Positions 1-5,552 of a stretch of 9,681 bases of DNA are shown here, one piece after another. This stretch comes from Fen-1077 sp050014355. GTDB taxonomy: Bacteria; Chloroflexota; Dehalococcoidia; Dehalococcoidales; RBG-16-60-22. The notes under the pieces were generated by a model. The model was not told where the DNA came from, ran no database searches, and saw only the letters and a program-made list of their open reading frames with translations. The stretch covers positions 1 to 9,681 of the forward strand of contig JBEKDL010000082.1 of assembly GCA_050014355.1 (NCBI GenBank), read 5' to 3'. Positions within the stretch are counted from its first letter, which is position 1; each line of letters begins with the position of its first letter. Made by a program: the position numbers and the translations under genes.

Positions 1-293
1 TCGCCGTAAGCGCCGCCGTCGCCGTCGATGCCGATAACGGTGAGGTCATGGTTGGCGATTTTCGCGCCCGTAGCGGCGGGCAGCGTGCGGCCGTGCAGCC
101 CGTTGAAGACGTTGCCCTGCGTGTAATGAGGCAGCTTGGGCGCCTGCCCGATGCCGGAGACGAAAAGCACCCGCTGCGGCTCCAGGTTCAAAGCCACGAG
201 CGCTTTTTTCACCGCCTGGAGTATGCCGAAGTTGCCGCAGCCCGGGCACCAGGCAATGGGGACCTGCGACGCGTAGTCGTTAAGCGTCACCAT
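1..293 (-). CDS. korB: 2-oxoacid:ferredoxin oxidoreductase, beta subunit (N-terminal part, cut by window edge)
   Basis: The beta subunit binds thiamine diphosphate (TPP) and, in this family, helps pass electrons from an oxidised 2-oxoacid to ferredoxin in the cytoplasm. About 97 N-terminal residues are visible; the rest lies beyond position 1. I translated it from the ATG at 293-291. The family signature WCPGCGN is at residues 15-21, followed by SGIGQAPKLPHY (46-57), NGLHGRTLPAATG (64-76) and the start of the TPP/Mg-binding GDG motif (GIDGDGGAYG, 88-97). An AAGGAAG ribosome-binding site lies about 8 bases upstream. The ATG overlaps the alpha-subunit stop by 7 bases (287-293), so the two are translationally coupled. 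Family knowledge: related enzymes with a beta-subunit [4Fe-4S] cluster use the CPGC pair plus further cysteines. The usual position after GIG is Gln here. The substrate (2-oxoglutarate, pyruvate or branched-chain oxoacid) cannot be told, so the symbol is provisional. Confidence 0.88.
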   Translation of the reverse strand, partial: MVTLNDYASQVPIAWCPGCGNFGILQAVKKALVALNLEPQRVLFVSGIGQAPKLPHYTQGNVFNGLHGRTLPAATGAKIANHDLTVIGIDGDGGAYG

Positions 294-2020
294 GACCCCA
301 CTTCCTTTTGAAGGCGGCTGACTATCTCCGCCGGCGAAAAGGGGCGCCCGTCGTATTTTGATATCGTGGCGTCCACCTTGAGCCCGGTCTCACGCCGTAT
401 CAGACCGGCCATCTGACCCGTGGCGTTGCCCTCGATGGTGATGTTTTTCCGGCTTTTACGCAGCTTTGCGGCCACTGCCTCCGCCGGGAAGGGCCAGACT
501 TCGCTGATATGGATGGTATTGACCGGCTGGTCTTCCTCTTTGAGAATAGCTGCAGCTTCATTGATAGCCCCGTAGGTGCTGCCCCAGCCGATGAGCGTCA
601 TCTCCGCGCCGGGGGCAGTGCGGATTTCCGGGGCGGCAATCTCCCGCCGGAGGCCGGTAAGCTTGCGCAGCCTTTTCTCGACCTGCGCATTGCGGGTGGC
701 GGCGTCCTCTATCATGTGCCCGGCTTCATCGTGCTCATCGGAGTCGGTGACCACCAGCGCTTTACCCTGTCCCGGCAGCGCCCGCGGTGATATACCGGAC
801 TCCGTCACCTTGTGGCGTTTATAATCCGTCATTTCTTTGACTTCTTCATCCGATAGAAGCTCGCCCCTTTCGATTTTCACCTTGCTTAAATCGAAAGTTC
901 CCACGGTGGCGTAAGATGTCGCCAGATGGTGGTCGGTGAGGATAATCACGGGCGTCTGGTATTTTTCGGCGAGGTTGAAAGCCCTGACGGCGGTGTGAAA
1001 TGCCCCGGCGGCGGTAGCCGGCGCCAGCACGGCGCGGGGGAACTCGCCGTGGCCGGCATGCATCGCGAACCAGAGCTCGGCCTGCTCGGTGCGGGTCGGG
1101 AGTCCCGTGGCCGGGCCAGGGCGCTGCCCCAGCACAACGACCACCGGGGTCTCGGTCATGCCCGCTAGAGCCAGCGCCTCGACCATGAGGGCAAAACCCC
1201 CTCCCGAGGTCGCCACCATGGCCCGCACGCCCGTGTAGCCCGCGCCCACGGCCATGTTCATCGCGGATATCTCGTCTTCAACGTGCATGGCGACAACGCC
1301 GTACTGCCGGCCTTTATCCGCCATATATTCCAGGATTGGGCTGGACGGCGTCATGGGGTATCCGGCCAGGAACTTGCAGCCGCCGGCCATCGCGCCGAGA
1401 CACAGCGCCTCGTTGCCGGTGAGAACGAGTCGGTGCTGACCGCCTATTCTGGGTTGGAGTGAGGTGATTCGCAGCGTGGCGCCGCGTTCCCTGGTGAAAT
1501 CGTAGCCGGCCCGGGCGGCGGCAATATTATCGTTTACCACCTGCTCGCCGTGGCGCGAAAATTCGCTTTTCAGAATGAATGCCAGCAAGTCAAAATCGTA
1601 GCTCACCAGACCCAGAATAGCCCCGACGGCCACGGTATTGGCCATGAGCTTGTTTTTCGCTGTTTCTTCAGCCAGTTTCACGAGCGGCACGTCGATACTA
1701 CGCGCGCCTTCCGGCCTGATTTTCGCCTGCTCGCTATCATAAACGACGACTCCCCCGGGTTTAAGCTCGTTCTTGTGCAGGTCTACCGTCTCGCGGTTGA
1801 GCGCCACCAGCATGTCCAGCTCAAGAGATACAGCCTGTACTTCGCCGTTTTTTACCCTTACGCGGAAAAAGTTGTGGCCGCCTCTTATCCGGCTCTCGTA
1901 GTCCTGGTCCGCGAAGACGTGAAAATCCCCGTAGGCCAGTGTTTTAGATAGTATCGTGCCTACGGACTGGACGCCTTGCCCCGCTTCCCCGCCGACCAGG
2001 ATATTGAAATCGACTTCCAT
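287..2020 (-). CDS. korA: 2-oxoacid:ferredoxin oxidoreductase, fused gamma-alpha subunit
   Basis: With the beta subunit this catalyses CoA-dependent oxidative decarboxylation of a 2-oxoacid to acyl-CoA with reduction of ferredoxin; the reverse, CO2-fixing direction is also possible. The protein has 577 residues from the chosen start. The gamma domain comes first (about 1-180), with GGEAGQG at 10-16 and ESRIRGGHN at 42-50. The alpha pyrimidine-binding domain follows, with YPMTPSS at 221-227, the acidic HVEDEISA (246-253) that contacts the TPP aminopyrimidine, TSGGG, and QRPGPATGLPTRTEQ. A transketolase-C-like domain (TLIGWGSTYGA onward) ends the protein. An ATG at 2071 would add 17 residues, but it lies inside a TATAAT box and has no ribosome-binding site. 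The ATG at 2020 has AAGGA about 9 bases upstream and begins the gamma fold in the usual way. The gamma-alpha fusion is a common architecture. The korA name over a general oxoacid oxidoreductase is provisional. Confidence 0.92.
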   Translation of the reverse strand: MEVDFNILVGGEAGQGVQSVGTILSKTLAYGDFHVFADQDYESRIRGGHNFFRVRVKNGEVQAVSLELDMLVALNRETVDLHKNELKPGGVVVYDSEQAKIRPEGARSIDVPLVKLAEETAKNKLMANTVAVGAILGLVSYDFDLLAFILKSEFSRHGEQVVNDNIAAARAGYDFTRERGATLRITSLQPRIGGQHRLVLTGNEALCLGAMAGGCKFLAGYPMTPSSPILEYMADKGRQYGVVAMHVEDEISAMNMAVGAGYTGVRAMVATSGGGFALMVEALALAGMTETPVVVVLGQRPGPATGLPTRTEQAELWFAMHAGHGEFPRAVLAPATAAGAFHTAVRAFNLAEKYQTPVIILTDHHLATSYATVGTFDLSKVKIERGELLSDEEVKEMTDYKRHKVTESGISPRALPGQGKALVVTDSDEHDEAGHMIEDAATRNAQVEKRLRKLTGLRREIAAPEIRTAPGAEMTLIGWGSTYGAINEAAAILKEEDQPVNTIHISEVWPFPAEAVAAKLRKSRKNITIEGNATGQMAGLIRRETGLKVDATISKYDGRPFSPAEIVSRLQKEVGSW

Positions 2021-2069
2021 CTGATTTTTTCCTTCAACGGGATTCCCCGCATATATAAATACATCATAC

Positions 2070-2075
2070 ATTATA
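2070..2075 (-). promoter_or_regulatory. Candidate -10 box for korA-korB
   Basis: On the minus strand TATAAT reads from 2075 to 2070, which would place transcription start near 2063 and give a leader of about 43 bases before the korA ATG. I see no good -35 hexamer at 16-18 bases (CATAAA at best). Promoter strength may therefore depend on a factor bound to the adjacent 32-bp repeats, which run into the -35 region. This is inference from sequence only. Confidence 0.35.
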
Positions 2076-2083
2076 GAGTTAGG

Positions 2084-2147
2084 TATCGGATATTTATGTA
2101 ACCTATATCACTTAATATCGGATATTTATGTAACCTATATCACTTAA
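2084..2147. repeat. Two perfect 32-bp tandem repeats upstream of korA
   Basis: Positions 2084-2115 and 2116-2147 are identical over all 32 bases (starting TATCGGATATTT, ending ATATCACTTAA). Each unit contains GATAT-N11-ATATC (2089-2109 in the first copy), an inverted repeat spanning 21 bp, about two helical turns. A 32-bp period is close to three turns, so two dimers bound here would lie on the same face of the DNA. The array abuts the -10 box of korA and lies away from the plus-strand riboswitch promoter. It could be an operator or activator site, or a simple recent duplication. There are only two copies and no spacer, so it is not a CRISPR array. Confidence 0.8.
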
Positions 2148-2206
2148 GCTCTTTGTATTACAAGCTATAGTAGCCTGTCAATACCTGTACATATTTTTAT
2201 ATTATA

Positions 2207-2235
2207 TTTACAGGACAGCTATTTTCTGATATATT
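2207..2235 (+). promoter_or_regulatory. Promoter of the fluoride riboswitch transcript
   Basis: TTTACA (2207-2212, five of six matches to the -35 consensus) is followed after exactly 17 bases by TATATT (2230-2235), with a TG one base upstream making an extended -10 (2227-2235). Start of transcription seven bases after the -10 would be G2242, the first base of the aptamer. The nearby TATAAT at 2235-2240 was not chosen because starting from it would cut off the 5' strand of the first helix. Confidence 0.6.
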
Positions 2236-2241
2236 ATAATC

Positions 2242-2303
2242 GGGCGATGAAGCTCGCCCGGGGATAGCCCGAAAAGCCCACAAGGGATGATAGCCTCTAC
2301 TAG
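2242..2303 (+). ncRNA. Fluoride riboswitch (crcB motif) aptamer
   Basis: This structured leader RNA binds fluoride with Mg2+ and controls transcription of the gene after it. The 5' hairpin GGGCGATGAAGCTCGCCC (2242-2259) closely matches the known fluoride aptamer's first stem and loop, including the conserved GAUG. The 3' part has GGGATGATAGCC followed by TCTACTAG (2285-2303), matching the family's GGGCUGAUGGCC-UCUACU segment. The GAAGCT loop (2249-2254) can form the expected pseudoknot with AGCCTC (2292-2297), with a single A-C mismatch (A2251 with C2295). The middle helix differs from the compact textbook form, with extra bases between the CCC and GGG strands. The 3' strand doubles as the left arm of the terminator, so fluoride binding should block termination and turn the gene on. 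Identified from memory of the motif; a covariance-model search (Rfam RF01734) would settle it. Confidence 0.85.
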
Positions 2304-2325
2304 TATAGCTGGTAGGGGCTTTTTT
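2292..2325 (+). terminator. Intrinsic terminator, riboswitch expression platform
   Basis: A 12-bp stem (2292-2303 with 2309-2320, ten Watson-Crick and two G-T pairs) closes a 5-base TATAG loop and runs into six T (2320-2325). The left arm contains the pseudoknot strand and the conserved UCUACU of the fluoride aptamer. Terminator and ligand-bound aptamer therefore exclude each other, the standard design of an ON switch. The downstream ATG lies 20 bases after the T run. Confidence 0.9.
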
Positions 2326-2345
2326 AATGCGTCAAAGGTCAGTTT

Positions 2346-3155
2346 ATGGATGATTTCCGCGTGGATGTGGTCCGCTACATCGAGAGGTGTCATCTCGAAG
2401 ATGGTGGGTACTTCTTTGCCCATATACCGCCATCCAGCGGCATGGACACGTATTTTGCCGTAAAAAGCCTTTCCTTGCTGGGAGTAAAGCCTGACCGCCC
2501 CCAGGCTATTGACAGCTTCTTGCTTGATGAATTTAAAGCAAACACGATTGGCGGCATTACCGGTATTTTCGTGCCGGTAGAAGTCTTAATAGAGCTTGGC
2601 CGTCTGCCTGATAGGCTCAAGGAACAGGCTCTCACAAGAATAGCGGCTCTCCAGAATCGCGCCGGAGGGTTTGGCGCTTATCAAGATGTCGACGTGGAGG
2701 TACAGTCAGAATTGCAGGATACCTACCGCGCTTTAAGAATCCTCACCACAATCGGCGCTAACTTTGACCGGGAAAAGGTCAGGCATTTTATTTCCGGTTT
2801 CCAGAGGGCGGATGGAGGGTACGGGGTAAAGTATTCAACCTTGGCCTCGACTTACTACGCCATGGAAATATTCAAGTTGCTCGGGGTGGAGGCAACAAAG
2901 TTGACGGCTTCCGGGGATTACCTCCGAAAAAGAGAGGAAAACTGGCAGGTGCAGTTCATCGAAGACGTTTACTGGTTGGTGCTAGGACTGGCCGCTTTAG
3001 GTGAAAAAACGAGTGTGCCGGATAGGGTCACAAGATTTGTCATGATGTGCCAGAGGCAGAACGGGGGCTTTTCCCGCGCCATAGAAATGGGCATACCAAC
3101 ACTGGAATATACTTTTTATGCGTTATCAATCTTAAAAGAAGCGGGAGCTTTATAA
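2346..3155 (+). CDS. Alpha/alpha-toroid (prenyltransferase/squalene-cyclase repeat) protein under fluoride riboswitch control
   Basis: A 269-aa protein built from repeats of the fold shared by protein-prenyltransferase beta subunits and squalene/terpene cyclases. Repeat cores end in a Gly-Gly-aromatic motif: EDGGY (18-22), QNRAGGF (103-109), QRADGGY (153-159) and CQRQNGGF (235-242). Each is followed by a helix of the type TYRALRIL, TYYAMEIF or TFYALSIL. There is no signal peptide or membrane segment, so it is probably cytosolic. I cannot find the Asp/Cys/His zinc site of protein prenyltransferases; the usual position in the last repeat reads TLEYTFYAL. There is also no DxDD motif of class II terpene cyclases, so catalysis is doubtful and the function is unknown. 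The start has AAAGG 8 bases upstream. It is the first gene after the fluoride riboswitch and is expected to be induced by fluoride. By eye it is somewhat more AT-rich than the neighbouring kor and moxR genes. Confidence 0.85.
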   Translation: MDDFRVDVVRYIERCHLEDGGYFFAHIPPSSGMDTYFAVKSLSLLGVKPDRPQAIDSFLLDEFKANTIGGITGIFVPVEVLIELGRLPDRLKEQALTRIAALQNRAGGFGAYQDVDVEVQSELQDTYRALRILTTIGANFDREKVRHFISGFQRADGGYGVKYSTLASTYYAMEIFKLLGVEATKLTASGDYLRKREENWQVQFIEDVYWLVLGLAALGEKTSVPDRVTRFVMMCQRQNGGFSRAIEMGIPTLEYTFYALSILKEAGAL

Positions 3156-3181
3156 GAGTTAATGAAATAATCCTGTTGGGT

Positions 3182-3190
3182 TGTTATAAT
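3182..3190 (+). promoter_or_regulatory. Extended -10 promoter for the moxR cluster
   Basis: TGTTATAAT (3182-3190) is a perfect extended -10 element. The hexamer 17 bases upstream (ATGAAA, 3162-3167) is a poor -35, which extended -10 promoters tolerate. Transcription would start near 3197, giving a leader of about 20 bases. No terminator is visible between the preceding gene and this site, so some readthrough from the riboswitch transcript is possible. Confidence 0.5.
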
Positions 3191-3216
3191 GAAGGAAAAA
3201 GAAAGCGGTATACAAA

Positions 3217-4188
3217 ATGGACGAAGCGATTGTAGAACAAATCAAAGGCGCTGCGGGCAAAATCAGGGCGAACGTCGAGCGCGTCATTGTCGGCAAAGGC
3301 GAGGTGGTCGAGCTGGCCATTGTCGCCCTTCTTTGCGAGGGGCACATTCTCTTCGAGGACGTGCCGGGGCTGGGCAAGACCGTCCTGGCCAAATCGCTGG
3401 CCAAATCGCTGGGGTGCAGCTTCCGGCGCATTCAGTGTACCCCCGACCTTCTGCCATCGGACATTACCGGGACCTATATCTTTAACCAGAAGACCGCCGA
3501 CTTCGAGTTCCGCCCCGGGCCGGTCATGGCGCAGATAGTCCTGGCCGATGAAATCAACCGCGCAACGCCGCGCACGCAGTCGGCGCTTTTGGAAGCGATG
3601 CAGGAGCGCCAGGTCACCACTGAAGGCGAGACCCGTCCGCTGCCCCGCCCCTTCCTCGTGATGGCCACGCAAAACCCTATCGAGCTTGAAGGCACTTTCC
3701 CCCTCCCCGAGGCCCAGCTCGACCGGTTCCTTTTAAAGATTCAGATAGGCTATCCCTCGGCGGAAGACGACCGTCTCATACTGGAGCGTTTCCGCCGGAC
3801 CGACCCCTTGGAAGAGCTGTTGCCGGTTGTTGCCTCGGCGGACCTTCTTAAAATGCAGAGGGACTGCCGCGAGGTGCATGTCAATGCCGATGTCGAAGAC
3901 TATGTTATCCGCCTTATCCACGCCACCAGGAAACACGCCGCGGTGGAGCTCGGGGCCAGCCCGCGCGCGATGCTGGCGCTTTATAATGCCGCCCAGGCCC
4001 TCGCGGCGATAAGGGGCAGGGCTTTCGTCACTCCCGACGACGTAAAATACATGTTCAAACCCGTGTTAATCCACCGCATTATTCCCAAGTCTGAAAGCCG
4101 GTTGCATGGACAGAAAGCCGAGCAAACCCTTAAAGAGATAATGGACTCGGTGGCCGTGCCGGTGGAAGAAGAACCCGGGGAAGGGTAA
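3217..4188 (+). CDS. MoxR-family AAA+ ATPase
   Basis: A 323-aa cytoplasmic ATPase of the MoxR branch, thought to act as a chaperone that matures or activates partner proteins, often ones with von Willebrand A-like domains. Walker A is DVPGLGKT (48-55), Walker B is IVLADE (107-112) followed by INRATPRTQSALLEAM, and the sensor-1 Asn sits in ATQNPIE (150-156, N153). The C-terminal lid holds the family sequence GASPRAMLALYNAAQALA. Length is typical. Just after Walker A, LAKSLAKSLG is encoded by two 12-bp tandem repeats (3385-3408), but the spacing there is normal for the family. The ribosome-binding site is weak (AAAGCGG, about 10 bases upstream). It is separated by 3 bases from the DUF58 gene and heads a moxR-DUF58-DUF4129 cluster, a recurrent arrangement in bacteria. 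The substrate is unknown and no specific symbol is justified. Confidence 0.95.
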   Translation: MDEAIVEQIKGAAGKIRANVERVIVGKGEVVELAIVALLCEGHILFEDVPGLGKTVLAKSLAKSLGCSFRRIQCTPDLLPSDITGTYIFNQKTADFEFRPGPVMAQIVLADEINRATPRTQSALLEAMQERQVTTEGETRPLPRPFLVMATQNPIELEGTFPLPEAQLDRFLLKIQIGYPSAEDDRLILERFRRTDPLEELLPVVASADLLKMQRDCREVHVNADVEDYVIRLIHATRKHAAVELGASPRAMLALYNAAQALAAIRGRAFVTPDDVKYMFKPVLIHRIIPKSESRLHGQKAEQTLKEIMDSVAVPVEEEPGEG

Positions 4189-4191
4189 AAG

Positions 4192-5412
4192 ATGCGGGGC
4201 GATTACTGGCTCGTTATCGCGGTTGTCATTCTCATCATCAGCCTGGCGCTGCACCAGGTGCAACTCGCTCTGATTTCTCTCCTGTTCCTGCTGACCGGCG
4301 GCGTTGCGAGGCTCTGGAACCGGTTTTGCCTCCATCGCGTCGAGTACCGGCGCCATCTTAGCCGTGACCGGGTATTCTTCGGCGAGGAAATCGTCTACGA
4401 AATCCAGGTAGACAACCGCAAGCCCCTGCCGCTCCCCTGGCTGCAAATCGAGGATGAGCTGCCGGAGAGAGTCACACTGCTTAAGGGGAAAGCTACCCAG
4501 ACCACCGAAGACCGTGTCATTTTGAGTAATATGTTCCCCGTCAATATGTACCACCGGGTTAAACGCCGCTTCCCGATGCAGTGCCGCCAGAGGGGCACTT
4601 TCATCTTCGGGCCGTCAACCATCCGCTCCGGCGACCTTTTCGGCTTCTTCCGTAAAGAAAAGCGCATCGAGACGCTGGACTATCTATTCGTATACCCGCG
4701 CCTGGTACCGCTGGAAAAGCTGGGTATTCCTTCGCGGCAATTCTTCGGCGATATTCGCCTTAAAAAGCACCTTTTCCAGGACCCGGTGCTTACCGCCGGC
4801 GTACGGGACTACGTCCCGGGCGATAGCCTGAAACGTATTCACTGGAAAAGCACCGCCCGGCTCAACAGGTTGCAGACCAGACTATATGAGCCGACTACGA
4901 CCGTCGACCTTAGCCTTTTCCTGGACGTACGCACGCTAAAAGCGCCGCTCTGGGGGAGCATTTTTCAACTCCAGGAGCTCGGCATTATCACTGCGGCGTC
5001 GATGGCTCAATATGCTTTGGATGCAGGTTTCCGGGTCGGGCTTTACGTCAACCAGATAACGCGTTTTTCGCGGGGCATGGTGAGGGTGCCGCACAGCCAG
5101 CACCCGGACCAGCTTGTCCATATCCTGGAGACGCTGGCGCAGCTCCACCAGATGGAGAACATGCCGATTGACCGCTTCATCCGGCAGGAAGCGCCTAACC
5201 TGCCCTGGGGCAGCACCATGGTGGTCGTTTCCGCCCAACCTGCGGATGACCTGCTGGGCGCTTTGCTGGACCTGAAACGGGTGGGGCGCAGCGTGGCGCT
5301 GGTCAAAGTAGGCGGCACCGAACCGGCAAGCGTGAAAACTTTCCCGGTTTTCCACGTCCCGGATAAATTCGCCTGGGAAGTAGTGCAGGAAATAGGATTG
5401 AAGGAAGCATGA
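4192..5412 (+). CDS. DUF58 domain-containing membrane-anchored protein
   Basis: A 406-aa protein, probable partner of the upstream MoxR ATPase. Two short hydrophobic helices near the N-terminus (about 6-22 and 24-40) anchor it in the membrane. An extended beta-rich region follows (about 45-180), with PLPWLQIEDELPE and a QRGTFIFGPSTI segment. The DUF58 signature is VRDYVPGDSLKRIHWKSTAR (204-223), followed by a vWA-like strand VDLSLFLDVRT. The biochemical role of DUF58 proteins is not established; gene neighbourhoods suggest envelope functions. The start is supported by AAGGG 6 bases before the ATG and the 3-base gap from moxR. The stop codon is in an ATGA overlap with a 47-codon ORF (5409-5552) that leads into the DUF4129 gene. 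Family assignment is firm; function is inferred from context. Confidence 0.93.
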   Translation: MRGDYWLVIAVVILIISLALHQVQLALISLLFLLTGGVARLWNRFCLHRVEYRRHLSRDRVFFGEEIVYEIQVDNRKPLPLPWLQIEDELPERVTLLKGKATQTTEDRVILSNMFPVNMYHRVKRRFPMQCRQRGTFIFGPSTIRSGDLFGFFRKEKRIETLDYLFVYPRLVPLEKLGIPSRQFFGDIRLKKHLFQDPVLTAGVRDYVPGDSLKRIHWKSTARLNRLQTRLYEPTTTVDLSLFLDVRTLKAPLWGSIFQLQELGIITAASMAQYALDAGFRVGLYVNQITRFSRGMVRVPHSQHPDQLVHILETLAQLHQMENMPIDRFIRQEAPNLPWGSTMVVVSAQPADDLLGALLDLKRVGRSVALVKVGGTEPASVKTFPVFHVPDKFAWEVVQEIGLKEA

Positions 5413-5552
5413 GATTGGAAGAAATATTTAATATTGTCACTCTCGGGCTTGACCCGAGAATCCAGACCACCTTTTCCCCACCGCTGGATTACCGCCTGCG
5501 CGGGAATGACGGCACTATTTGTAAGCAATTTCCAGGGAATGATTTGTTATGA
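5409..5552 (+). CDS. Possible 47-aa ORF bridging DUF58 and DUF4129 genes
   Basis: An open frame starts at ATG 5409 (overlapping the DUF58 stop as ATGA) and ends in TGA at 5550-5552, overlapping the DUF4129 start at 5549, again as ATGA. It encodes MRLEEIFNIV, then residues from the palindromic repeat (roughly TLGLDPRIQ to YRLRGND), then GTICKQFPGNDLL. A purine-rich AGGATTGAAGGA precedes the ATG. I recognise no family, and the repeat-derived middle argues against a conserved protein. It may act only as a translated link that carries ribosomes from DUF58 to DUF4129. It may equally be a chance ORF. Confidence 0.3.
   Translation: MRLEEIFNIVTLGLDPRIQTTFSPPLDYRLRGNDGTICKQFPGNDLL
5436..5510. repeat. 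75-bp dispersed palindromic repeat element
   Basis: The element begins GTCA and ends TGAC. TCTCGGG-cttga-CCCGAGA (5441-5459) forms the left hairpin, AATCCAG/CTGGATT (5459-5465 with 5484-5490) pair across an 18-base loop, and CCGC-ctgc-GCGG (5492-5503) forms the right hairpin. The right arm (CTGGATTACCGCCTGCGCGG then GAATGAC) matches a motif scattered as intergenic repeats in many bacterial genomes. Such elements are usually non-autonomous and can fold into hairpins in mRNA. No second copy lies in the window, so the dispersed nature rests on recognition of the motif. Its 75 bp equals 25 codons, leaving the surrounding short ORF open. Confidence 0.7.

Noticed and set aside
2021..2071. 17-residue N-terminal extension of the gamma-alpha subunit from ATG 2071
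   Set aside because: The ATG overlaps the TATAAT box and has no ribosome-binding site. ATG 2020 has AAGGA and the normal family N-terminus.
2084..2147. Possible minimal CRISPR array
   Set aside because: The two 32-bp copies are directly adjacent with no spacer, and no cas gene is present.
2235..2240. TATAAT with AGGACA 17 bases upstream as riboswitch promoter
   Set aside because: It would start transcription near 2247 and remove the 5' strand of the aptamer's first helix. The TTTACA / extended -10 pair five bases upstream fits the aptamer start at 2242.
2346..3155. Annotating the toroid protein as a geranylgeranyl or farnesyl transferase beta subunit
   Set aside because: The fold repeats are present, but the zinc ligands and a partner alpha subunit are not seen, so an enzymatic name is unsupported.
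3385..3408. Two 12-bp tandem repeats in moxR as a possible expansion
   Set aside because: They encode LAKSLAKS in the helix after Walker A, where family length is unchanged. The similarity looks like helix periodicity with similar codons.
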